From JAAZNF01 sp964561025 (lineage in GTDB: Bacteria > Myxococcota > B64-G9), in NCBI GenBank assembly GCA_964561025.1, contig CAZLNM010000006.1, forward strand, positions 20,416-84,415: a DNA stretch of 64,000 nt. Direction: 5' to 3'. Positions within the stretch are counted from its first letter, which is position 1; the number at the start of each line of letters is the position of its first letter. Under the pieces are notes generated by a model. That model was not told the origin of the DNA. It did no database searches and worked only from the letters and a program-made list of their open reading frames with translations. Shown here in pieces: positions 15,631-24,137 of the stretch. Both the position numbers and the translations under genes were made by a program.

Positions 15631-18600
15631 ATGATCTTCGAAGACCCGAGACAGCGGCGTTGGCGCTACTCGCTGCTCCTGTTTTCGGCGCTGCTGGCCA
15701 CGGCGCTGCTCATCGGCGCCCTGGTGGTGTCGGGCCTGCTGGTGCCGCCCCCCATCCCGGACACCTTCTCGCAGCACAAGCTGATCTCCGCCGCCGCCAT
15801 CCGCGAGGACATGGAGCGGCGCATCAAACCCCGCTTCACCCCCGAACAACTCGCCCGGCTGGCCCGCATGCGGGCCAAGAACCGCTGGCGCCTGGACCGG
15901 TTGGTGAAGGGCGCTATCGAGGGCGCCATGCCCTTCGCCGAGGGTACAGTGGTGGCCTTCGTGCTGGACGACGATCCGTTGTCGATCGCCTCGCTGGAGC
16001 GCCACCTGCCGCAGCTCGACGTGGTGGTGCCGGACTGGTTCGAGCTGCCCGGCGCTGGCTGCGATGTGGTCGAGCGCAGCAGCGATAAATTACGCCGCTT
16101 GCTCGCGCGCGCCGATGTGCTGGTGTTGCCGCGGTTGGCCAACCTGTTCGAGGGCAAGTGGCGTGGCGCCGAGACCGGCGAGTTCTTGCGCAACGACGAG
16201 GCCCGCCAGTGCGTGGCGAAAAAACTGTGCGCCCGGTTGTGGCAGCTCTCGGCCGACGGGCTCAACGTGGACCTGGAGGATCTGGCCCCCGAGGACTCCG
16301 AGAACTTCCTCGAGTTCCTGGTCGATCTGCGCAAGGAGCTGCGCCAGTACGGCATGCGGTTGACCGTGGACGTGCCGTTCCAGGATCCGGCCTTCGACTA
16401 CGAGTATATCGCCAAGGTCTCCGACGCGGTCATGGTCATGGCCTACGACGAGCACTTCCCCTCGTCGCTGCCCGGTCCCATCGCATCGAAGGAGTGGCTC
16501 GACCAGTCGCTCGACTACGTGCTGCCGCGCTTGCTCCCCGATCGCACCGTGCTCGTGCTGGGGGCCTACGGCTACGACTGGAACGTCGAGCGCCGGGAGG
16601 AGCTCGCCGAGGGCATCACCTTCACCAACGCGGTGAACCTGGCCCGCGCCGCGGGCAGCTTGCCCCATTTCGTGGAGGGCATCGAGAACAGCCACTTCGC
16701 CTACCACGACGAGGACGATACCGTCCACGAGGTGTGGTTCCAGGATTCTTTGGCCATGTGGAATCAGGTCCGGCGCGCCGGCCAGCGCAAGGTCTCGCGT
16801 TTCGGCATCTGGCGCCTGGGGACCGAGGACGAGACGCTGTGGCACTTCCTGGGGCAAGACCGTCCGCCGGAGCGGCCGGATCTTTTGGAGGAGGTGCCCG
16901 CCGCCAAGACAGTGGAGTTCTACGGCGAGGGGGAGGTGCTCACGGTGCGCACCCGCCCGCAACCCGGCCGGCGGGAGTTCGCGGTGGACGAGCAAGGGTT
17001 CGTGCGCGAGGGGGTGTACTCCCTGGTCCCGACCGGGTACCTGGTCGAACGGCGCTGCGGAGAGGGCCGCCAGGTGGTTCTCTCCTTCGACGACGGCCCG
17101 TCGGAGGAGTGGACCCCGGCCATTCTCGAGGTACTGGAGCGATTTCGCGCGCCGGCGGTGTTCTTCATGGTGGGCGAGCAGGTGCTGCGCTTCCCCGATC
17201 TGGTGGAGGCGGTCTCCGAGGCCGGGCACTTCGTCGGCAACCATTCCTTCTCCCACCCCCATCTGGAGGACATCACGCCGGCGGAGGCGCGGGTGCAGCT
17301 CAACTCCACCCAGCGCCTCATCGAAGGCCTCACCGGAAAGCGCTCGCCGCTGTTCCGCGCCCCCTACACCGCGGACATGATCATCGACGACGAGGCCGGG
17401 CTCGCGCCCATGCGCATCGGCCTCGAGGAAGGCTACGTGGTGGTGGGGGCCAACGTGGACAGCCAGGACTGGAAGCTACAGCAACCCGAGGCCATCGCCG
17501 ACCACGTGCTCACGGAGCTTTTGCGCGGGGCGGGGCAGATCGTGCTGTTCCACGACGGCGGCGGCGACCGGCGCGCCACGGTGGAGGCCCTGCGCCTGCT
17601 CATCCCCCGGCTGCGGGCCCTGGGCTTCCAGATCGTGTCCCTGGACGAGCTGCTGGGGATCCCCCGCCGCGAGATCGAACAGCGCCTGCCGCTGGGCGAG
17701 CGCTTCATCTCCTGGAGCAGCGCCGCCACCGCCTGGCTGCGCTCGTGGGGGTTCGCCATCATCGGCGGGCTGTTCTTCGTGTGCACCGTGCTGGCCGCGT
17801 TACGCATCCTGCTGCTCGGCGGCGTGACGCTGTTCGACCGCTACTGGCAACGGCGCCGCCGCTCGAACGGCCAGGGCGGCGCCGCAGCCGACTTCCAACC
17901 CATGGTCTCGGTGCTCATCCCGGCCTTCAACGAGGAGAAGGTCATCGCCTCGACCCTGGCCTCGTTGCGCGCCACGGCCTGGCCCAGGGTGGAGTTCGTG
18001 GTCATCGACGACGGCTCCAAGGACCGCACCGCAGAGGTGGTGCAGGCCATCGCCGCCAAAGATCCGCGGGTACGCTTGCTGCGCCAGGAGAACGCCGGCA
18101 AGGCGGCCGCGGCCAACCACGGCCTGCGCGAGGCGCGCGGCGAGATCGTGGTGGCGGTGGACGCGGACACCATCGTCTCGGCCGAGGCCATCCCGCGCCT
18201 GGTGCGGCACTTCGTCGATCCCGAGGTGACGGCGGTGTGCGGCAACGTGGAGGTGGGCAACGTCAACTCCTGGCTCACCGCCTTCCAGGCGGTGGAGTAC
18301 GTCACCAGCCAGAACTTCGATCGGCGGGCCTTCTCGGCGCTCAACTGCATCTCGGTCGTGCCCGGGGCCCTGGGCGCCTGGCGCCGCCAGGCGGTGCTCG
18401 ACGCGGGCGGCTACAGCAAGGACACCCTCACCGAGGACGCCGATCTGACGCTCTCCGTGCTGCGCGCCGGTGGCCGGGTGATCTACGAGCCGGAGGCCAT
18501 CGGGCGCACCGAGGCGCCGGAGTCGCTGGGGGCCTTCCTCAAGCAGCGTTTCCGCTGGACCTACGGCACCTACCAGTGCCTGTGGAAGCACAAGCGCGCC

Positions 18601-18987
18601 TTCTTCCGCGGCACCCTGGGCTGGATCGGCCTGCCCAACATGGTCCTGTTCCAGATCCTGTTCCCGGCGCTGAGCCCCATCGGCGACCTGGTGATGGTGG
18701 CCTCCATCGTGCGCGGGGATTGGTCGGCTTTCTTGGCCGGCTACCTGGCCTTCCTGTTCATGGACGTGTGCGCCTCGCTGCTCGCCTTCTGGCTCGACCG
18801 CAAACCCAAGTGGTGGCTGCTGCTCTTGCTCGTCCAGCGTTTCAGCTACCGGCAGATCATGTACTACGTGTCGATCAAGTCCATGCTGGCCGCGTTGCGC
18901 GGCCTGCGTCACGGTTGGCGCAAGCTGGATCGCAAGGGGACGGTGTCGCTGGGAGCGGCGCAAGGCGGGGAGGCGAGGACGTCATGA
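15631..18987 (+). CDS. GH18-like / polysaccharide deacetylase (CE4) / GT2 triple fusion
   Basis: A 1118-residue membrane protein with three catalytic modules. After one N-terminal helix (about 14-38), residues about 100-450 form a GH18-like barrel with the motif DGLNVDLED (209-217), where Glu216 is the expected acid, and VMVMAYDEH. Residues about 480-690 are a CE4 deacetylase: LSFDDGP with the metal Asp, HSFSHPH and FRAPYT. After another membrane segment (about 706-735), residues about 760-1080 are a processive GT2 synthase: VIDDGSKDRT, VDADT, TEDADLT and QRFRWTYGT, then C-terminal helices. Together this suggests synthesis, N-deacetylation and remodelling of an N-acetylhexosamine polymer, as for PgaC-like enzymes. 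It overlaps the next gene by four bases. CE4-GT2 fusions are known; the added GH18 lobe is less common. Confidence 0.92.
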   Translation: MIFEDPRQRRWRYSLLLFSALLATALLIGALVVSGLLVPPPIPDTFSQHKLISAAAIREDMERRIKPRFTPEQLARLARMRAKNRWRLDRLVKGAIEGAMPFAEGTVVAFVLDDDPLSIASLERHLPQLDVVVPDWFELPGAGCDVVERSSDKLRRLLARADVLVLPRLANLFEGKWRGAETGEFLRNDEARQCVAKKLCARLWQLSADGLNVDLEDLAPEDSENFLEFLVDLRKELRQYGMRLTVDVPFQDPAFDYEYIAKVSDAVMVMAYDEHFPSSLPGPIASKEWLDQSLDYVLPRLLPDRTVLVLGAYGYDWNVERREELAEGITFTNAVNLARAAGSLPHFVEGIENSHFAYHDEDDTVHEVWFQDSLAMWNQVRRAGQRKVSRFGIWRLGTEDETLWHFLGQDRPPERPDLLEEVPAAKTVEFYGEGEVLTVRTRPQPGRREFAVDEQGFVREGVYSLVPTGYLVERRCGEGRQVVLSFDDGPSEEWTPAILEVLERFRAPAVFFMVGEQVLRFPDLVEAVSEAGHFVGNHSFSHPHLEDITPAEARVQLNSTQRLIEGLTGKRSPLFRAPYTADMIIDDEAGLAPMRIGLEEGYVVVGANVDSQDWKLQQPEAIADHVLTELLRGAGQIVLFHDGGGDRRATVEALRLLIPRLRALGFQIVSLDELLGIPRREIEQRLPLGERFISWSSAATAWLRSWGFAIIGGLFFVCTVLAALRILLLGGVTLFDRYWQRRRRSNGQGGAAADFQPMVSVLIPAFNEEKVIASTLASLRATAWPRVEFVVIDDGSKDRTAEVVQAIAAKDPRVRLLRQENAGKAAAANHGLREARGEIVVAVDADTIVSAEAIPRLVRHFVDPEVTAVCGNVEVGNVNSWLTAFQAVEYVTSQNFDRRAFSALNCISVVPGALGAWRRQAVLDAGGYSKDTLTEDADLTLSVLRAGGRVIYEPEAIGRTEAPESLGAFLKQRFRWTYGTYQCLWKHKRAFFRGTLGWIGLPNMVLFQILFPALSPIGDLVMVASIVRGDWSAFLAGYLAFLFMDVCASLLAFWLDRKPKWWLLLLLVQRFSYRQIMYYVSIKSMLAALRGLRHGWRKLDRKGTVSLGAAQGGEARTS

Positions 18988-20702
18988 GCCCGCCGGGCAG
19001 CCGCCGTCTCGCCTTCACCCTGATGGCCTGCCTGCTGCTGCTCCCGCTCAAGCTGATCCGCGGGTGGAACGCGGAGCCGGCGCTCTCGCTGCTCTCCGCC
19101 TGGCTGTTGGACGCCTGCTTCCTGCTCGGGCTGTGCCTGCTGTCGATCGTCGCCGGCGGGAAGACGCCGCGGCGGCGGCTCGCCCTGGGCGGCGGCGTGT
19201 TTCTGCTGCTGGAGATCCCGGCGCTGCTCTTGATCGCCGCGCACAGCTTCTACCTGGAGGAGGCCACCGCCAGGCAGTTTTCGCTGTTGGACTCGTCCCT
19301 TGGCGCGGTCGCATTTTTCGTCACCGAGATCGTTCCTCCGGTGGTGCTGGCCGTGACGGGCCTGCTCCTTGCCGGGTTGAGCGTGGCCGCCGGGTTCCTG
19401 GCCCGCAGGCTGTGGCTGCCTCGCCCACGTTGGGTGGCGCTTTCCGCGGCGGGGCTTGGCCTAATCCCGCTCGTCCACCAGGCCACCGTGACCTTCTATC
19501 CCTCGGTCCTGTGGGAGATGGGCCGCGACGTGGCCGAGGCGCTGTCGCATCCCGTCATCGCCCCCGGGGGCGAGACGGCGGAACTCGCGGACGCCGCGCG
19601 GGGGCGTGCGGTGCCGGAGGCAGAGCCGCGCTTCGACCGGGTGCTGGTCTTCGTGATGGAGAGCGTCCCCTCGCGCATCCTGGAGCAGGACGCCGCAGCG
19701 CTCCCGGCCGGTCATTTTTTCAATCTTCACCGGGCGCAGGCCCACCGCTACAGCGCCTATTTCACCACCAACCAGGATAGCCGCACCGGTCTTTTGGCCA
19801 TGCTCTTCGGCCGGCTCATCCCCTTCGAGGCCTATAGCGAGCGCGACGCGCGGCAGTACCTGTTCCTGCGGCAGCGGCCCTCGCTGGTCGAGCGCATGGA
19901 GCGGGCGGGTTTTCATACCGCGGTGGCCGCGGCCCAGACCGACGTAGAGCTGGTGGTGTTCGAGCTGCCCTGGCAGACGCGGATCATCCTGTCGCAAGCG
20001 GAGTTCGAGAACCACGGCGACTTTTTGTGCTTCAACCCCTACCATTTCGAGCACGACTGCGAGGATCGCATCCTGCTGCCGCGCCTCTTCGATCTCTTCG
20101 ACCAGCGGCCGCGCCTGTTTCTATTGCAGGAAGCGGTGTTCGGCCACATCGGCGAATACGAGCAGAGCAGCGGCAAGACCCCGGTGGAATACTACGGCGA
20201 CTACTTGCAGGCCGTGTGGGAGCGCCTGGCCGAGCGCGGCCTGCTCGACACGACGCTATTGGTGGTGACCTCCGACCACGGCATCCGGGACTGGGACTAC
20301 CGCACCCGCCGTTGGGCCCTGCGCCTGCCGCTGTGGTTCATCAACCCCCGCTTCCAGGGACAAGCCGTGGACGGGCTCTACAACCAGAGCGACTTTCCCG
20401 CGCTGCTCTTGTCCGAGCTCGCGGATGTGCCACCCCCCGCGCCGCGCCAGGTGAGCGCCTACGTCGGCTGCACCAATTCCTCGCTGGTGGGGGCAGTGAG
20501 CGCCGAGGGGGATCTGCTGGTGGTGAAGGACCGGCGATATCGAAAGTACGTGCTCGCCGACGGCTTCTGCCCCGACGACGATCGTCCCACGGCCCCGCCG
20601 CGCCGCGCCGTTCCGGCCGGTGCGCTGGTCGAGTTCTTCCGCAACACGCGGGAGCGCTTCGAGGAATCCTTTCAGGGGCCGGCCGAGGTCGCCGCGGATT
20701 GA
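18984..20702 (+). CDS. Sulfatase/alkaline-phosphatase-superfamily membrane protein (LtaS/EptA-like topology)
   Basis: A 572-residue protein with about five N-terminal hydrophobic helices (residues 1-165) and a periplasmic catalytic domain of the sulfatase/phosphoethanolamine-transferase class. FVMESVPSRI carries the metal-binding Glu. FTTNQDSRTGLLAMLFG holds the nucleophile Thr or Ser expected in the LtaS, OpgE and EptA group, and VVTSDHGIRDWD supplies the second metal site. The ATG at 18984 overlaps the stop of the polysaccharide synthase (ATGA), so the pair is coupled. A likely role is adding or removing a phospho- or sulfo-linked group on the polysaccharide made by its partner, or on a periplasmic glycan; the donor is unknown. 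Confidence 0.83.
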   Translation: MSPPGSRRLAFTLMACLLLLPLKLIRGWNAEPALSLLSAWLLDACFLLGLCLLSIVAGGKTPRRRLALGGGVFLLLEIPALLLIAAHSFYLEEATARQFSLLDSSLGAVAFFVTEIVPPVVLAVTGLLLAGLSVAAGFLARRLWLPRPRWVALSAAGLGLIPLVHQATVTFYPSVLWEMGRDVAEALSHPVIAPGGETAELADAARGRAVPEAEPRFDRVLVFVMESVPSRILEQDAAALPAGHFFNLHRAQAHRYSAYFTTNQDSRTGLLAMLFGRLIPFEAYSERDARQYLFLRQRPSLVERMERAGFHTAVAAAQTDVELVVFELPWQTRIILSQAEFENHGDFLCFNPYHFEHDCEDRILLPRLFDLFDQRPRLFLLQEAVFGHIGEYEQSSGKTPVEYYGDYLQAVWERLAERGLLDTTLLVVTSDHGIRDWDYRTRRWALRLPLWFINPRFQGQAVDGLYNQSDFPALLLSELADVPPPAPRQVSAYVGCTNSSLVGAVSAEGDLLVVKDRRYRKYVLADGFCPDDDRPTAPPRRAVPAGALVEFFRNTRERFEESFQGPAEVAAD

Positions 20703-20770
20703 CGCGCGGCCAGGGATCGGGCAGAGTCTTCGCCGAAAGCATTCCCATCACCCTTACGAGGAGGAAAACG

Positions 20771-21511
20771 ATGCGCTCCATGACAAGCTTGTTGGTCATC
20801 CTGGCGATCGCCGGCTGCGGCGGTGACGGCAAGCAGAAGTGCGATGACGGCACGACCCAGTGCAACGGCGACTGGGTCCAGACCTGCACAAACGATGTCT
20901 GGTCCAACACCACCGACTGCGCCGCGCAGGGCAAGACCTGCCAGAACGGCGCCTGCGTGGGGGGCGGTTGCACCACCGGGCAGACGCAGTGCAACGGCAA
21001 CGTCATCCAGACCTGCGCGAGCGGCCAGTGGGTGAACGGCACCGATTGCGCCGCCTCGGGCAAGACCTGTCAGAACGGCGCCTGCGTCGGCGGCGGCAAC
21101 ACCATGCCCAAGGCCGGGGTGTGGAGCTACAGCCAGTTCCAGTACGGCACCAACACCTGCAAGTTCGAGGCGCTGGGGACGGGCCAGGGCGGCTTCGGCA
21201 TCAGCAACGTCGCCGACCCCAACTTTCACGTGACCCCGGGTGACGGCTCCCAGGAGTTCGACTGCGCCGTGAGCGGATCGAACTACACCTGCCACCGCGG
21301 CGACGTCACCCAGACCGTGCCCAACTACGACGTCACCTTGCACGGCGCGGTCGATGTGAGCGGGAGCTTCACCGATGCCGAGCACACCAGCGGCACGCAG
21401 AACGGCACCGTCTCTTGCACCGGCACCCAGTGCGCCGCCGCGGCCACCTACCTCAAGATCTCCTTCCCCTGCCAGGTGGTGGTGAACTACTCCGGCAAGT
21501 GGGAGCGGTAG
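20771..21511 (+). CDS. Lipoprotein with two tandem Cys-rich repeats
   Basis: A 246-residue lipoprotein (lipobox IAGCGG) with GAGGAGG before the ATG at 20771. Residues 24-109 are two 43-residue repeats of the form CxxGxTQCNGxxxQTC...WxNxTDCAAxGKTCQNGACVGGG. Such repeats are frequent in exported proteins of Myxococcota. The C-terminal 130 residues form a beta-rich domain with paired cysteines (FDCAVSGSNYTCHRG, VSCTGTQCAAA). No catalytic motif is visible. It converges on the SGNH protein with 19 bases between stops. Confidence 0.85.
   Translation: MRSMTSLLVILAIAGCGGDGKQKCDDGTTQCNGDWVQTCTNDVWSNTTDCAAQGKTCQNGACVGGGCTTGQTQCNGNVIQTCASGQWVNGTDCAASGKTCQNGACVGGGNTMPKAGVWSYSQFQYGTNTCKFEALGTGQGGFGISNVADPNFHVTPGDGSQEFDCAVSGSNYTCHRGDVTQTVPNYDVTLHGAVDVSGSFTDAEHTSGTQNGTVSCTGTQCAAAATYLKISFPCQVVVNYSGKWER
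20840..21097 (+). repeat. Two tandem 129-bp coding repeats
   Basis: Units at 20840-20968 and 20969-21097 encode the two Cys-rich modules. They end in near-identical stretches (GGCAAGACCTG then CAGAACGGCGCCTGCGT), which points to fairly recent duplication or conversion. Confidence 0.8.
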
Positions 21512-21530
21512 TACGTGGTTGAAGACGCCG

Positions 21531-22544
21531 TCAGAATCGAATCTGGCGGCGTTCGATCTCATCGGCCAGCGCCTCGGTGAAGGCGAGGGCCTCCGGCCGG
21601 GCCAGGTGCGAGCCGTCGTAGCAGGGGAGTCTGGCCATGGCGGGAACATCCAAGAAATGAATCGCCGGCGCCCCGACGCGCTCCGTCAGCCGATCCCAGA
21701 AGCGCGCGCGGGGATAGCGCTCCTCGTCGAGCCGCCAGTGCTCGCCGCAGGTGGGCAGGCGCAATAGCACCACCCGGGCGCCGCGCTGTTGCAGGCGGTC
21801 AATGACGGAACGCAAGCGCTCGCCGAGCGTGAAATACGCGGCCTCGTTCACCGGGCCCGCCGCGGCGTAGAGCTGCCGCAGGCGAGCGAGGCGCCACTCG
21901 GTGAGCCGCGCAAAGTCGATCCGCTCCGGGTCCACCGCGCGGGAGCGGTCCGGGAACGTGTGCAACCAGAGCGGTGGCGGCAGGCGCCCCTCGCCGAGCA
22001 GGAACTGGAGCACGCGCAGAAAGCTCGCGTTGGGATTGGCGCTGGCGAGCAGCCGCTGGCGCTCGGTGGCGATTTTCCGGTGGACCCGGCGGTCGAACGA
22101 CCACTGGTGGTGGTAATGCGCCACGTACTCGGCCTGGCCGGGCCAGTCCTTCTCGGTGAGGGTGGACTCGACCAGCGAAAGAAGGATCAGGCCCCGGAAC
22201 TCCTCGTCGTTCGCCAGGTCTTCCAGCGCGGCGAACGGGGCGGCACCGTCCACGGCCAGCTGGATCACCCTGCGCCCGTGCAGGCGCTCGGAAAGCCGCG
22301 CCGGGACGATGCCGAGCTGGATGCGGGAGCTTCCCAGCAGCACCACCACATCCTCTCCGGTCGCCTGCTCGCGCCACTCGCTCCACAGGTCGGCGTCGTC
22401 CACCAGCTCGGGCGTGTGGCCTCGCTCGCGCAGGAACGCCTCCCAGCCGGTGAGCATCGCTCCGGCCAAAATCAGCGCAAGAAGCCAGGCGCGGCCCCAG
22501 CGGGAACCGCCGCAGGAATCAGAACTGGAAGTAAATGAACGCAC
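21531..22544 (-). CDS. SGNH-like (AlgJ/DltD-type) partner of the MBOAT acyltransferase
   Basis: A 337-residue protein with one N-terminal membrane helix (WLLALILAGAMLTGWEAFL, about 18-36) and a periplasmic domain. VVVLLGSSRIQLGI (about 67-80) has the GSSR nucleophile block of SGNH-fold acyl-transfer proteins, and CYDGSHLARPEA near residue 312 carries the D-x-x-H pair. These match the AlgJ/AlgX/DltD group that completes O-acylation begun by an MBOAT protein. The GTG at 22544 lies inside the end of the MBOAT gene (26-base overlap), which argues for coupled expression. The acceptor is probably the surface polysaccharide encoded nearby, an inference from position. Confidence 0.8.
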   Translation of the reverse strand: MRSFTSSSDSCGGSRWGRAWLLALILAGAMLTGWEAFLRERGHTPELVDDADLWSEWREQATGEDVVVLLGSSRIQLGIVPARLSERLHGRRVIQLAVDGAAPFAALEDLANDEEFRGLILLSLVESTLTEKDWPGQAEYVAHYHHQWSFDRRVHRKIATERQRLLASANPNASFLRVLQFLLGEGRLPPPLWLHTFPDRSRAVDPERIDFARLTEWRLARLRQLYAAAGPVNEAAYFTLGERLRSVIDRLQQRGARVVLLRLPTCGEHWRLDEERYPRARFWDRLTERVGAPAIHFLDVPAMARLPCYDGSHLARPEALAFTEALADEIERRQIRF

Positions 22545-23940
22545 GGTCCCTTCCCGGCATGGTGCAGATGAAAAAAACGAGAACCGAGAGCACCAGCGCC
22601 CGCGCCCACCACGGTGCGCGCTCGCAAACATCCGCCAGTCTCCGGCGGCGCAACCAGACGTGGCAGGCCACCAGGCCGAGCATGCAGGCCAACGCCGCCA
22701 CCACATCGGCCGGGGCGGGGGTGCCGGTCCCGTCGGCATCGCCGGCGCCCACCATGGCTCCGGCGATTTCCAGCGCCCGCGGCAGGGTGCGGGCCCGGAA
22801 GAACACCCAGGTCCAACACACCGCCGCCAGCGTGCCCAGCCCGAGCAGCAGGCGCACCGCCGGACGCCGCCACACCGTGCAGCCGCCCGCGATGCGTACG
22901 AGGGCGCGCTCGATGATCAACCACGCTCCGTGCAGGCCGCCCCAGAGCACGTAGGTCCAGTTGGCGCCGTGCCACAGGCCGCCGAGCAGCATGGTCATCA
23001 TGCGGTTGGCGTGCGCGCGCAGCTCGCCGCGGCGGTTCCCGCCCAGCGGGATGTACAGGTAATCGCGAAGCCACGAGGAGAGCGAGGTGTGCCAGCGGCG
23101 CCAGAAGTCGGAGAAGCCGATGGCCGCGTAGGGCGCGCGGAAGTTCTCGGGCAAATGGAATCCCAGGCAGGCGGCCGCGCCCAGGGCGATGGCCGAGTAG
23201 CCGGCGAAGTCGCAGTAGATCTGGCCGGCGAAGGCGATGGCGCCCACCCAGGCGGTGGCCGGGCTCACCGTCCCGCCGTCGAAGACGGCCTCGGCCACCG
23301 GCGCCATCACCCCGTCGGCGAGCACGGACTTCAGAAAAACCCCGAGCGTGATGAGGGCCAGGCCGAAACCCAGCGCCTGGTCGGACGGCTTCTTCGGCTC
23401 GGCGAGCTGGGGCAAGAACTCCGCCGCCCGCACGATGGGCCCGGCCACGAGCTGGGGAAAGAAGGCCACGTACAGGGCGTAGTCCAGGACCGAGCGGGCG
23501 GGCGCGAGCCGGCCCCGGTAGATGTCGATGGTGTAGGAGAGGGTCTGGAAGGTATAGAAGGAGATGCCCACCGGCAGCACCGCGGACAGCGGCTCGGCGG
23601 AGAACGGCACCCCGAGCTGCCCGAACAGGCGCGAGAGGTTTTCGAAGAGGAACCCCGAGTACTTGAAGGCGCCGAGCAGCCCGAGGTTGAACACCAGGCT
23701 CGTAGAGAGCAGCAAGCGGCGGCGCGGCACAGAGGTCTGGGCGGCGATCCAGCGGCCGAGGAACCAGTCGGCGGCGGTCGAGGCGAACAGCAGCGAGAGG
23801 TACTGCCACTTCCAGGCGGCGTAGAAGCCGTACGAGGCGACCAGGAAGAAGGCCTTGCGCGCCGTCCAGGGCAGCGGCAGCCGCTGGAACGCCCACACCA
23901 CAGCGAAGAACAGAGCGAAGGTGAAGGAGGTAAACGTCAT
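22519..23940 (-). CDS. MBOAT family O-acyltransferase (AlgI/DltB-like)
   Basis: A 473-residue polytopic membrane protein that passes acyl groups across the inner membrane to an extracytoplasmic glycan. Signature blocks: YCDFAGYSAIALGAA, FRAPYAAIGFSDFWRRWHTSLSSW with the first conserved His, LRDYLYIPLGGNR, and MLLGGLWHGANWTYVLWGGLHG with the catalytic His. The ATG at 23940 is preferred over an upstream TTG at 23982, although no strong ribosome-binding site is seen. It forms a two-gene unit with the overlapping SGNH protein. The upstream region at 24040 contains a dispersed palindromic repeat. Confidence 0.92.
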   Translation of the reverse strand: MTFTSFTFALFFAVVWAFQRLPLPWTARKAFFLVASYGFYAAWKWQYLSLLFASTAADWFLGRWIAAQTSVPRRRLLLSTSLVFNLGLLGAFKYSGFLFENLSRLFGQLGVPFSAEPLSAVLPVGISFYTFQTLSYTIDIYRGRLAPARSVLDYALYVAFFPQLVAGPIVRAAEFLPQLAEPKKPSDQALGFGLALITLGVFLKSVLADGVMAPVAEAVFDGGTVSPATAWVGAIAFAGQIYCDFAGYSAIALGAAACLGFHLPENFRAPYAAIGFSDFWRRWHTSLSSWLRDYLYIPLGGNRRGELRAHANRMMTMLLGGLWHGANWTYVLWGGLHGAWLIIERALVRIAGGCTVWRRPAVRLLLGLGTLAAVCWTWVFFRARTLPRALEIAGAMVGAGDADGTGTPAPADVVAALACMLGLVACHVWLRRRRLADVCERAPWWARALVLSVLVFFICTMPGRDRAFIYFQF

Positions 23941-24039
23941 GCCGCGCCCCGTTCGGATATCATTCTCACCCTGGAAAGACAACTAACGGCCGGCAATTCC
24001 AGACCCCGAGAATCCCAGCGCCAATTCCGGGGAATTCCG

Positions 24040-24052
24040 GGGGCCTGTCCCC
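24040..24052 (+). repeat. Dispersed palindromic repeat, GGGGCCTGTCCCC type
   Basis: The 13-mer lies between the divergent MBOAT and atoE genes and is followed by AAGGTATCCCCAATGTTT. It is one of five copies in the window (24040, 28247, 28867, 32990 minus, 41140 minus). Confidence 0.75.
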
Positions 24053-24137
24053 AAGGTATCCCCAATGTTTGTTCTTTTGTTTCATCGAGTTACCTGCTGG
24101 TTGTGATGGGCCGGAAGACGTGCTAGAGGCATGGCCC

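Noticed and set aside
20840..21097. CRISPR-like direct repeats
   Set aside because: The two repeats are contiguous protein-coding modules without spacers.
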